The notes under the pieces are model-generated. The model did no database searches. It was not told the DNA's origin and saw only the letters and a program-made list of their open reading frames with translations. The position numbers and the translations under genes were made by a program. Positions 39,637 through 47,242 of a stretch of 51,014 nucleotides of DNA are shown piece by piece. The DNA comes from a virus: positions 1-51,014 of the IMG/VR virus record IMGVR_UViG_3300035698_022667; one strand, 5' to 3'. Within the stretch, counting starts at the first letter, position 1. Each line of letters starts with the position of its first letter.

Positions 39637-41664
39637 TTAACCTTTTCTCCATGGCAAACTATGATTACTCCTTTCAAAAGAATAGCTGGGTATATATCTT
39701 TTGTTCTCAAGTTCATTATTCATAGCTTTTGTCATAGCTGATTCAGTAGATTCAGATTCTTCATACATTAATTTAAACGTGTCATCATCAGTATCACCAT
39801 TCTCAGTATGTTCTTCAATCAATTCTCCGATTAATCTTTTCTGTGGACTATCTTCAAACCCATCAAACAAATCATAAAGCCATTCTTCATATTCCGTTTC
39901 TTCGTAAAAACGACTAACATTTAATGCACTCATTACGATATCATCATGAGCTCCAACTCCTCTGTATCTTCCTCTTTTATCTTTTCCAAATGCTCTAAAT
40001 TCTTTTGCTGTTTCAACTTCATTAAGAATTAAATTTCTTTTTGAGACCATTTTCTTCCCAAGTTTACAGAAAAAATCTTTATCTGCTCCAACTTTGAATC
40101 CTGCTTTTCTTCTTGGTGGTTTTTCTCCAACAATAGGTTTTGTATGATATGTATGTAAAACACAAGCATCTTCATAATCATCATGTTGTGAAAATTTATC
40201 TAAAAAATGTTTCCCATTAAAATTCATTTCAATTAAAACTTTACAAACTTCAAGATTAAATTGGTCGAATACAATGGATCGTGTGACCTTAGCGCAATTT
40301 TCTTCATCTTTTATATTATCCCTATATAAACCTACTTGAGTTAATCTAAACATATTCTTGATGTTCGTTTCATCATTTCTAAGTCTTTTTAATTGTGAAA
40401 GACTTTTCATTTCAACTTTAAAAATTATGCATACATTATAATCGTTATCCTTTATTTCGTCTTCATCTTTTCCCTCTCCTGTATCGATAGATAACACAAA
40501 CCTATCATTAGTTTTATCAATATCTTTATTAGGATCAAATTTTGGATGCCATTTTAAATTGCGATATAAACTTTCATCTAAATCAGTTTTAGCCAATTCT
40601 TCCCAGTTATATTCGCATTGAAGTTTACTAATTAACTCTAAATCTTTCATTCCTAATAAAAGACTGTCACCTCTATTAAATAATAATTTAAATTCTTGTG
40701 CAAATCGCTCTTCTCCAAAGTCAGCAATCATTTTTTCTGCCCATGCTTCATCATGTTCAGGAACTTCATTATAATCAACTCGAATAGGTATAAATGAGTT
40801 AATCCCTTTAATAGCTTTATCCCAAATTTCAAAGAATAGATCGTATTCACTTGCAGGTGTAGATGTAATTATGCATTGTGATATTTCTGATGAAGCTAAT
40901 GTAGGATAAACTGATCTCCAGAATTCTGTTACGATATTTGCTTGAATATGAGCAAACTCATCAGCATATAGTACATGAATCGTAAAACCAATTTGCGCTG
41001 TTTTAGTAGTTGCTTGTGATAATAACTTACAGCCATTATCTAAAACCATTCCTCCTGCGCCAGCATTAAATATTCCTGGTTTTAAAAAGAACGGTAGTCC
41101 TTTAAATACATCAGTTACTTTTGATACAATTTCGAACGCTGTTGCTTGTTTATTAGCAAGAATCGCTAAGTTTCTATCATTATGAAAACACATATACCAT
41201 GCAAAAAATGCTGAAATTGTTGTGGTATTATGAGAAATTATATCATTACTATAAAATGTATGTTCTTTGCTATCAACTGTAACATCATACATACTAACTT
41301 TAAATGGTAATTTTTTAATTTTCACTATTCTATCTAATCCATAACGTGTCTGTATATAATCATTTATGCATAAATCTTTAATAAAAATTTCTTCATTTAT
41401 CGAATTGAATATTACATGATTATCAGCGCATTCTAATTCTAAACCCTTTTCTGTTTTTAAAGCCCATATACAATATGGCTGTGTTTTGTGTATTTGAGTT
41501 AGTTTTTCAAATCCTGAAGGCGTATCAATTTCAATATCATTCAATTTAATAGTATCTAATATTTTTTTAGATATATCATTTTGATCTAAATGTAAGTTTC
41601 TGTATTCAATTTTTTCTATTAATTGAATTAAAAATAAAATAATATATTTAAGCAGCGTTTTCAT
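39637..41664 (-). CDS. 17: Terminase large subunit, C-terminal part with C-intein
   Basis: The first 146 residues of this 675-residue protein are intein: IEIDTPSGFEKLTQIHK, then GLELECADNHVIF (block B with His), KVSMYDVTVDSKEHTFYSND (block F) and IISHN (block G, terminal His-Asn). Residue 147 begins the extein, TTTISAFFAWYMCFHNDRNL, which completes the Walker A motif ASRQTGK-TTT begun at 42650-43180. Walker B is HVLYADEFAHI, motif III is CIITSTPASEY, and the nuclease domain includes FVLSIDTGEGKDEDEI and ARGVGAHDDIVMSALNVSRF-like sequence. After splicing the motor would have about 652 residues, close to T4 gp17 (610). Its start overlaps the endonuclease gene by 17 bases. Confidence 0.9.
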   Translation of the reverse strand: MKTLLKYIILFLIQLIEKIEYRNLHLDQNDISKKILDTIKLNDIEIDTPSGFEKLTQIHKTQPYCIWALKTEKGLELECADNHVIFNSINEEIFIKDLCINDYIQTRYGLDRIVKIKKLPFKVSMYDVTVDSKEHTFYSNDIISHNTTTISAFFAWYMCFHNDRNLAILANKQATAFEIVSKVTDVFKGLPFFLKPGIFNAGAGGMVLDNGCKLLSQATTKTAQIGFTIHVLYADEFAHIQANIVTEFWRSVYPTLASSEISQCIITSTPASEYDLFFEIWDKAIKGINSFIPIRVDYNEVPEHDEAWAEKMIADFGEERFAQEFKLLFNRGDSLLLGMKDLELISKLQCEYNWEELAKTDLDESLYRNLKWHPKFDPNKDIDKTNDRFVLSIDTGEGKDEDEIKDNDYNVCIIFKVEMKSLSQLKRLRNDETNIKNMFRLTQVGLYRDNIKDEENCAKVTRSIVFDQFNLEVCKVLIEMNFNGKHFLDKFSQHDDYEDACVLHTYHTKPIVGEKPPRRKAGFKVGADKDFFCKLGKKMVSKRNLILNEVETAKEFRAFGKDKRGRYRGVGAHDDIVMSALNVSRFYEETEYEEWLYDLFDGFEDSPQKRLIGELIEEHTENGDTDDDTFKLMYEESESTESAMTKAMNNELENKRYIPSYSFERSNHSLPWRKG
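41227..41664 (-). other. C-terminal fragment of a split intein (146 residues)
   Basis: This is the intein part of the downstream terminase polypeptide. Blocks B, F and G are present and it ends in His-Asn before Thr+1. Residues 1-40 (MKTLLKYIILFLIQLIEKIE and on) form a hydrophobic/charged helical lead that may dock to the N-intein. Block B lies in this fragment, so the break is upstream of the usual split site. Confidence 0.85.
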
Positions 41665-42616
41665 ATAAAAAATTTATGCATTTTTTTATTGTTTCTTCTT
41701 GATTAGACCAGTATTCATCTTCCCATATTACTAAAATATCATAATTATGTGCTTTAGCAATGTCACATTTTCTTTTATCAAATTCCCTGATTTCTTTTGC
41801 AGTTTTATGACTTATTTTATGAATATAATCATCTGCATATAAGCTTTCTTTTGCATGCCAAAATACCCCATTAATTTCAATGATTTTTTTTGTATTCATA
41901 TTTGTTAAATCATATTTATATGCTCTTTTGTTTTCCTTATCGTATATAAATTTTTCTGATTTATCATAAAGTAATTTATCATTATTAATATTATGAATTT
42001 TTATTTCATTTATAATTTTCTCTGATAATTTTGAAATCCCCTTTCCTATGTATGTATCTTTATTAAATACTTTTGCTTTCCATTTTCTTTGTCTTTCTTT
42101 CCATACTTTTGTTCCCTCTTTTTCACCATATTTTATAATACATTTTTTTAAAGAAAATGTAGTTTGCCTATTTTTTAATTCAGCTTCAGCTTCTTTTTGT
42201 TTATATCCCCGCTTTAGATAATAATCTATAGTTGTTGTAAATTCTCTATTTTTTAATGCTTCTTCAATAAAAAGCGTGCGATCCTTATCTGTTAAACCTC
42301 TTTTTATATAAAACTCTTTTGAAAACGGTGAGCGGCCTTTTCGAGTTTTTTCATCAGTTTTATTTTTTGAATTAACATTTTTATCTCCTTTCCAATTATC
42401 TGATGCTTGCTTTCTATATTTTTTTTGAGACATATGTTTTCCGCTATTTTTAGAAATGTTAATTTTATCAGATACACACATTAGAGGTTCTCCTGGAAAT
42501 TCTTTTTTATAATCATTTGAAGTTTTTCCTGGATGCGAAAATTTTATATGCTTTCCGTATATTCTTTTAACTGGTTTATTGCACCATTTGCAAATAATAT
42601 AATCATCCATAGTCAT
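41648..42616 (-). CDS. Homing endonuclease gene between intein halves (Vsr-like)
   Basis: This 322-residue protein starts with a Cys2-His2-like finger (YIICKWCNKPVKRIYGKHIK, then FSHPG). Basic helical repeats follow (KEFYIKRGLTDKDRTLFIEE, REFTTTIDYYLKRGYKQKEA). The C-terminal nuclease core is TKKIIEINGVFWHAKESLYA and YDILVIWEDEYWS. It shares the E-x-NGV-x-WH and WED-x-W features with the endonuclease at 10342. A separate endonuclease gene lying between split-intein halves matches the 'fractured gene' arrangement described for phage-like environmental sequences. It presumably drives homing of the whole cassette into intein-free terminase genes. Confidence 0.85.
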   Translation of the reverse strand: MTMDDYIICKWCNKPVKRIYGKHIKFSHPGKTSNDYKKEFPGEPLMCVSDKINISKNSGKHMSQKKYRKQASDNWKGDKNVNSKNKTDEKTRKGRSPFSKEFYIKRGLTDKDRTLFIEEALKNREFTTTIDYYLKRGYKQKEAEAELKNRQTTFSLKKCIIKYGEKEGTKVWKERQRKWKAKVFNKDTYIGKGISKLSEKIINEIKIHNINNDKLLYDKSEKFIYDKENKRAYKYDLTNMNTKKIIEINGVFWHAKESLYADDYIHKISHKTAKEIREFDKRKCDIAKAHNYDILVIWEDEYWSNQEETIKKCINFLYENAA

Positions 42617-42649
42617 TTTATTCTATATATTTGGCATCTAGACAAATAA

Positions 42650-43180
42650 TTACAAATTATCTATTTTATAATAAGCAATCATTAGATTAACTTTAATTTT
42701 TTCTAAAATTGTGAGTTTTTCTTTTCTGAAATAATATAACAAATTTACAGGAAGTTTTAATTGTGCATGAGTAACTTCATCTCTTAAAATTATTTCACTT
42801 CCAAAAAGACATTTGCCAGTTTGACGACTAGCCATAATAATTAAGTTCCTATTCTCCGGGCCAAGTTCTTCTAATATGTCGATATATTTTTCTGCTGCTA
42901 ATAATCGAAGAATTGTTTTTTGTTTTTCACGTAAATTAACAATTGTACGACCTTTATCAGTCATGAATCGACAATATTTTTCTACGAAATAAACAATATC
43001 TTCAGAACACTTATGAAATTCATCTATTTCATCAGGCGTTAATTGATAAAGAATATTTCCTGCCTTTAATTCAATGTCTTGTTGATAGAAACATCCTAAA
43101 TCAGTAGGTATGCCCATTCGGAGTTTTTCTAAAGATTGTTGGACAATGACACTATTCCATATCGATACAGTATTTTGCAT
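42650..43180 (-). CDS. 17: Terminase large subunit, N-terminal part with N-intein
   Basis: Of 176 residues, 1-123 are the N-extein: ILYQLTPDEIDEFHKCSEDI, VYFVEKYCRFMTDKGRTIVN, LREKQKTILRLL, and NLIIMASRQTGK, the first half of the ATPase Walker A loop. Residue 124 is Cys1 of the intein: CLFGSEIILRDEVTHAQLKL, then a hydrophobic/charged helix to the stop. Without splicing the P-loop would lack its Thr residues and the motor could not work. It lies 3 bases downstream of the small terminase gene. Confidence 0.9.
   Translation of the reverse strand: MQNTVSIWNSVIVQQSLEKLRMGIPTDLGCFYQQDIELKAGNILYQLTPDEIDEFHKCSEDIVYFVEKYCRFMTDKGRTIVNLREKQKTILRLLAAEKYIDILEELGPENRNLIIMASRQTGKCLFGSEIILRDEVTHAQLKLPVNLLYYFRKEKLTILEKIKVNLMIAYYKIDNL
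42653..42811 (-). other. N-terminal fragment of a split intein (53 residues)
   Basis: It starts with the nucleophile Cys1 and block A-like CLFGSEIILRDEV, and ends before any block B (no TxxH). It is much shorter than the 90-100 residues of canonical N-inteins, so this is an atypical split. It resembles in kind the short N-intein reported for the AceL TerL intein. Confidence 0.82.
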
Positions 43181-43183
43181 AAC

Positions 43184-43852
43184 TTATGATTTTAAGTCTT
43201 CGGGAACTAATTTAGCATCTGTAATATCATTTGCTTCTTCTGTTTCTCGGTTAGCATTTTTAATACGCTTGACATTATTTATAAGTTCTTTAGTTCCTCG
43301 AGTTACAACGCTGCCATCACCTGTTGTTAACATTCCTGATGTTCCATTTGATTGAGGACCTAAAGCTTCAGTACGATTTTCTTTTATGCTATCTTTTATA
43401 TTTTTATATGTTGACTGAATTGCTTCAACTGTTTGTAAAAGTTGTTTGTTTAAATCTCCAATTGTTTTAGATAATTGACCAAACACTTCCCACATTCGGG
43501 GATTAATCATTCCAGCATTAACTTGTTCCATTAATGCTTTTTGCATAATTTCGTTAATTCTTAATTGATATATCATTCCAGATAAGGACATAGCATCTAC
43601 ATCAATTTTATTTTTTAAATATTCATTTCCTTTAATCATATCTTGAGGTAAAGAAAATTTAACTGAATTTAATATCATTGCTTTTGCATCACTTTCACAT
43701 GTTTGCTTTAATTTAGAAAAATCTACATCCATTATAGGTTGTGTTTCTAATTCTGGCATATCTGAACCCGGCACTGCAACATTTTTTGAAATATTTTTTG
43801 GTGCATTTGTCAGTATCTTTTCTATTTCTTTGCGTTCTTCTGTTATTTTCAT
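43184..43852 (-). CDS. 16: Small terminase subunit, gp16-like
   Basis: The 222-residue protein has a polar N-terminus, then a helical core with GMIYQLRINEIMQKALMEQV, MWEVFGQLSKTIGDLNKQLL and TVEAIQSTYKNIKDSIKENR. This resembles the coiled-coil oligomerisation region of T4 gp16-type small terminases. The C-terminus is Gly/Thr-rich then charged. It lies immediately upstream (3 bases) of the large terminase gene, as in T4-like phages. Sequence support is moderate and position support strong. Confidence 0.7.
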   Translation of the reverse strand: MKITEERKEIEKILTNAPKNISKNVAVPGSDMPELETQPIMDVDFSKLKQTCESDAKAMILNSVKFSLPQDMIKGNEYLKNKIDVDAMSLSGMIYQLRINEIMQKALMEQVNAGMINPRMWEVFGQLSKTIGDLNKQLLQTVEAIQSTYKNIKDSIKENRTEALGPQSNGTSGMLTTGDGSVVTRGTKELINNVKRIKNANRETEEANDITDAKLVPEDLKS

Positions 43853-43938
43853 ATTATTTTATTTTAAAACTATTTGTGCGTTTTGAACTAATTTAGGTGT
43901 TACGCCGCCATATTTATTTCTTGTTTTCTTCAGCCTGT

Positions 43939-44079
43939 TTAAGTATTTTTAAAGCTGTAACGTTGTTCATATCTAAATTTAATATCATCTTCTTTGCGTT
44001 GTCTGGAAGTTTGTGCTAAAGGTTCATCGCTTTCGGTTAATTGAAATTCTTTTAAAGACTCACATACTAGTTTTTTCAT
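43939..44079 (-). CDS. Tag-bearing protein, probably frameshifted (MKKLVCESLKE)
   Basis: ATG at 44079 gives MKKLVCESLKEFQLTESDEP and ends after 46 residues at 43939. The first 20 residues match the tag protein at 15416 (MKKLVHESLKEFKLKEDY). In the adjacent frame LNLDMNNVTALKILKQAEEN runs on to a stop near 43919, suggesting a one-base frameshift and a longer helical C-terminus. Candidate internal protein. Confidence 0.5.
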   Translation of the reverse strand: MKKLVCESLKEFQLTESDEPLAQTSRQRKEDDIKFRYEQRYSFKNT

Positions 44080-44085
44080 AAATTG

Positions 44086-44295
44086 CTATTTTATTGCGCG
44101 TTCCAATGTATTTAAAGAAGATAAAAAATTCTTCGCCATTTTTACTGCATTAGAAGATGTTGTTGGTAACTCATGTTTAATTGATCCGTCATTTTCAATA
44201 TCTATAAGAAATTGTTCTGTATCATTTATTAATTTTTGAACTTTTTCTAAAGAGAAATAAGGCTCATTCATTGATTCTTTTACTAATTTTTTCAT
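44086..44295 (-). CDS. Tag-bearing protein (MKKLVKESMNE)
   Basis: 69 residues starting MKKLVKESMNEPYFSLEKVQ, followed by a helical body (KLINDTEQFLIDIENDG, SSNAVKMAKNFLSSLNTLER). It sits 6 bases before the next tag-bearing gene (43939-44079) and 18 bases after the HNH endonuclease. Candidate internal head protein. Consensus tag strong. Confidence 0.72.
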   Translation of the reverse strand: MKKLVKESMNEPYFSLEKVQKLINDTEQFLIDIENDGSIKHELPTTSSNAVKMAKNFLSSLNTLERAIK

Positions 44296-44313
44296 ATTTT
44301 TAAATTATCTTAT

Positions 44314-45342
44314 TTAAATTATCCAGTCATTTTCTAAATAACTCCATAATTGATCTATATCTACAAATTTCTTTTGTTCGTTTTTATAAACTGCTTTTCT
44401 TCCTTTAATTGCTGCTGGTTTTCCTTTTTTTGCTTCACTTTGTTTTTTTCTAGTTTCTGAAGAAATGCCAATTTTGCCTTTATTCCAAGCTTTTTGCCCT
44501 TTATGAGAATCACTTTGTTTTCTTCTTGTTTCTATAGATGCTTTTGTTCCTAATTGCCTTTCGCTTTGTTTTTTATTTTGTTCTGGAGTTCGTTTCTTTC
44601 CTTTTAATTTTTCTCTACGCTTCTCGATAGTCTTTTGAGATTGTTTTCTTCCTTTCCCTGCTTCACTTATTTTTCTTCTTGTTTCCTCAGAAAGATGCTT
44701 TCCCTTATTCCACGGAATTTTTCCAAACATTGGATTTTTTTCTCCTAAATTAGCTTCTCTTTGTTTTTGCAATGTTTCTGAAGATCTTTTTATACCTCTT
44801 ATTTTATCTGCTCTTTTTTTCTTTGTTTCTTCAGACTGGATTGTGCCTTTTTTAGCATCACCTATTTTTTTACAATGTTCTGGAGATTTACATTTTCCTT
44901 TGTGCAATTTTCTTAATTTTTCTTTTGTTATTTGTGCTTTTTCTTTTCCAATGATTTCTTCTAATGTTTTTCCAAATCTAAATAATTTTAGCTTTTCACG
45001 TGTTTCTTTTGTAATAGATGTTAATTTTAACACTTCTTTAGCATACGCGTAATCTCTTGAAGAAACGTATTTATTATATTTTTTGTTATACGACATATAA
45101 TGAAATGCCTCGCATATTTTTCTATTTTTCGAATAAATATATGTTAACAATTTATGACAAACAAAATGTTCTCGCGCAGTTAATAAAACTAAATTTTCTT
45201 CATCATCGTTTCCATTCATACACCTTGGAATGATATGATGTTTTTCAAAGTAAATATAGTCATCTTCATTTTTACTTAATTTAATTCTATTTTTAAATTT
45301 TGCTTTATGAATTATAGTTTCATAAATTTTTTGATGATTCAT
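44314..45342 (-). CDS. HNH homing endonuclease with NUMOD3 repeats
   Basis: In this 342-residue protein the HNH core is near the N-terminus: FEKHHIIPRCMNGNDDEENL followed by VLLTAREHFVCHKLL (His-His, Asn, His). The C-terminal 200 residues are repeated NUMOD3-type DNA-binding motifs (SEETKKKRADKIRG, NPMFGKIPWNKGKHLSEETR, SQKTIEKRREKLKG, KAWNKGKIGISSETRKKQSE). It ends in a short VDIDQLWSYLENDW segment. It has inserted between the neck-protein gene and two tag genes. An exact copy of the 14-mer directly abuts its ATG. Confidence 0.9.
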   Translation of the reverse strand: MNHQKIYETIIHKAKFKNRIKLSKNEDDYIYFEKHHIIPRCMNGNDDEENLVLLTAREHFVCHKLLTYIYSKNRKICEAFHYMSYNKKYNKYVSSRDYAYAKEVLKLTSITKETREKLKLFRFGKTLEEIIGKEKAQITKEKLRKLHKGKCKSPEHCKKIGDAKKGTIQSEETKKKRADKIRGIKRSSETLQKQREANLGEKNPMFGKIPWNKGKHLSEETRRKISEAGKGRKQSQKTIEKRREKLKGKKRTPEQNKKQSERQLGTKASIETRRKQSDSHKGQKAWNKGKIGISSETRKKQSEAKKGKPAAIKGRKAVYKNEQKKFVDIDQLWSYLENDWII

Positions 45343-45356
45343 TTTATTTTATATAT
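45343..45356 (-). promoter_or_regulatory. Late-promoter-like 14-mer abutting a start codon
   Basis: Exact ATATATAAAATAAA directly adjoining the ATG at 45342 with no spacer. If it acts as a -10 element, transcription would begin inside the gene. This copy therefore suggests either a translational role or a start further downstream. Confidence 0.5.
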
Positions 45357-45381
45357 TCATGCTCTTAAATTAGAATCTACA

Positions 45382-47049
45382 TTATCTCTGATGAGAAATA
45401 TATGGTGCACGTAGTTTAGGATCACAATTATCGAGAATTATCGCTTGGTCAGCATCTTTCGTAAAGTATGATAACAGTTCATTTGACTGTTTTTCTTCTT
45501 CTATTGTACTCGTATATATTCTTAAATTTGTTAAATATGCTGGAGAAGTATTAATCGTGAAATTTGTGATCGAAATTTCTTCAGGAGCAAATGCCATCGT
45601 TTCGTAAAAGAATGTTTGCAATTTAGCATTTTTATCTGTATCATGTTTTTCCCAAATGTGGACATTGTATTGTCTCCAAGTATTACCAATGTTTATAATC
45701 ACACCATACCATTTATTATCAAGTATTTTTTCTGATAATATTGTAACATGTTCCTGATAACCATAATTTATTTTGATATATTGATTTGCATATACGTTTG
45801 CTGTAAATACATGTGTGTCATTTGCGTCAATACCATCTATGATATTAATCGGGTTTTTCACTGTCATTTTATATCCTGTTTTAGACATCCATGATGATAC
45901 AATAGAAGCTAAATAATTGCTTACAGCTGTATCAACTTTACAACGATAAACAGAAGGATTTGTGTCTACAGATACTACAGTCGCATAAAAATTAAGTGCA
46001 CCTGGACGAGATATCACAAATACATCTCCAACTTCAAATATTACTGGTGCAGTCACAGATATTGTATGAGTTGCATCGATGCCATCTGAAACATCTGCAA
46101 CACTAATAAAATTAACTGAATATTCTTTGTGAATAGCTGGAATAGTTCGAGGTGCAATCCAAGCTGTAATACTTCTATCATCAGTTGTATGTACAGCATC
46201 AGTCATTGTATAAGAAACTGCATTTTCTTCACCACCTGTTTGCAAATCATAAAATGATTGTGCTACAACAGTGCCATACATATTTATTGAATTTGTTATT
46301 ATTTTTGTTGACACATCGAATGTTTTATATGAATCTTTTTCAGTTGACTTTAATTGACTAAATTGTTGATCATCTACTAATTTTTTAACATCTGCATCGA
46401 CAGCATCTCCAAATAATTCTCCTGAACTAACAGTATATTGATCAATAGTATCTTTAAGAGCATCTGATTCTTTTCTTGATGCTTCAGGAGTATGTTTTTT
46501 AAGATTACATCTCCATGTTGTTTCCTGTTCCATAAATCCTCTTAAAAGTGTAGCAGATTCGACTTCATAAAGTTTATTAGCCATTGGCATATAAACGATG
46601 TCTTTTTTTTGAGGAGCTGTTCCAAATCCTGCTTTTGATTCCCAATATGCTTTATCTATTTGAATTTCTAAAGGCACTTCATATGTAAGTCCCATTAAAT
46701 CAAAATCATATTTACTATCTGGAACTGTTCCACTTGGAATAACTACTTTAAGACATATTGGTTCTTCTTCGACATTGGATAAAGTATATTCTTGAAAAAT
46801 GACATCTTGCGAGCGTTGAAGAGGAACTGCTCTAAACCAACGAGCTTCATATCCAAACATTTCATTTACAACGCCATTAATAGCAGTATATTCTTTTGCA
46901 ACAACAGTTAACTTATTGATGTCTATAACCGACCCGCCAGCGCCAACACCATTGCCTATTATAGAAGTTCCTTCAGTTAAAATTGAACTGCTACCTCGTT
47001 CAGGATATGCGGCACTTAAAGACTTATCATTATCTGGGCAATCTGCCAT
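45382..47049 (-). CDS. 14: Neck protein, gp14-like, with C-terminal beta domains
   Basis: Of 555 residues, the N-terminal 190 resemble T4 gp14: INGVVNEMFGYEARWFRAVP, QDVIFQEYTLSNV, WESKAGFGTAPQKKDIVYMP and MANKLYEVESATLLRGF. The T4 counterparts are [20 protein letters not shown] and GDLIYFPMDNSLFEINWV. gp14 joins the head to the tail. The C-terminal 300 residues are beta-rich domains (KWYGVIINIGNTWRQYNVHI, LTNLRIYTSTIEEE) similar to lectin/laminin-G-like modules and absent from T4 gp14 (256 residues). They may display binding sites at the neck. Confidence 0.65.
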   Translation of the reverse strand: MADCPDNDKSLSAAYPERGSSSILTEGTSIIGNGVGAGGSVIDINKLTVVAKEYTAINGVVNEMFGYEARWFRAVPLQRSQDVIFQEYTLSNVEEEPICLKVVIPSGTVPDSKYDFDLMGLTYEVPLEIQIDKAYWESKAGFGTAPQKKDIVYMPMANKLYEVESATLLRGFMEQETTWRCNLKKHTPEASRKESDALKDTIDQYTVSSGELFGDAVDADVKKLVDDQQFSQLKSTEKDSYKTFDVSTKIITNSINMYGTVVAQSFYDLQTGGEENAVSYTMTDAVHTTDDRSITAWIAPRTIPAIHKEYSVNFISVADVSDGIDATHTISVTAPVIFEVGDVFVISRPGALNFYATVVSVDTNPSVYRCKVDTAVSNYLASIVSSWMSKTGYKMTVKNPINIIDGIDANDTHVFTANVYANQYIKINYGYQEHVTILSEKILDNKWYGVIINIGNTWRQYNVHIWEKHDTDKNAKLQTFFYETMAFAPEEISITNFTINTSPAYLTNLRIYTSTIEEEKQSNELLSYFTKDADQAIILDNCDPKLRAPYISHQR

Positions 47050-47057
47050 AATTAGAT

Positions 47058-47071
47058 TTTATTTTATATAT
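47058..47071 (-). promoter_or_regulatory. Late-promoter-like 14-mer
   Basis: Exact ATATATAAAATAAA on the minus strand, 8 bases before the neck-protein ATG at 47049. It is inside the last codons of the small ORF at 47059-47202. Confidence 0.62.
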
Positions 47072-47202
47072 TCAACAAAAAAGAGCACTAAGGCTCTTTG
47101 GCAGGCAAAAGCAGCATATCGTAACCATGGTTTTTGTTTCTCCAAGCCGCTCAGGGCTTTTTCTGTTCTTGTTACAAATTCTTCTTTTTGCGCTTCACTC
47201 AT
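47059..47202 (-). CDS. Small ORF between fibre and neck genes
   Basis: The 47-residue product MSEAQKEEFVTRTEKALSGL ends with a hydrophobic segment (YAAFACQRALVLFFVEYIK). The open frame includes an inverted repeat (AAAGAGC / GCTCTTT, about 47090-47108) that could alternatively be a terminator for the fibre gene. Both readings are possible. Confidence 0.4.
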   Translation of the reverse strand: MSEAQKEEFVTRTEKALSGLEKQKPWLRYAAFACQRALVLFFVEYIK

Positions 47203-47242
47203 AGGTTGTTATTTTTTAAACTCAACTAATTATTCGTAATAC

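Noticed and set aside
47090-47110. Strong terminator between fibre and neck genes on the minus strand
   Set aside because: The inverted repeat AAAGAGC/GCTCTTT is short and lies inside an open reading frame of 47 codons. Kept only as an alternative reading of that ORF.
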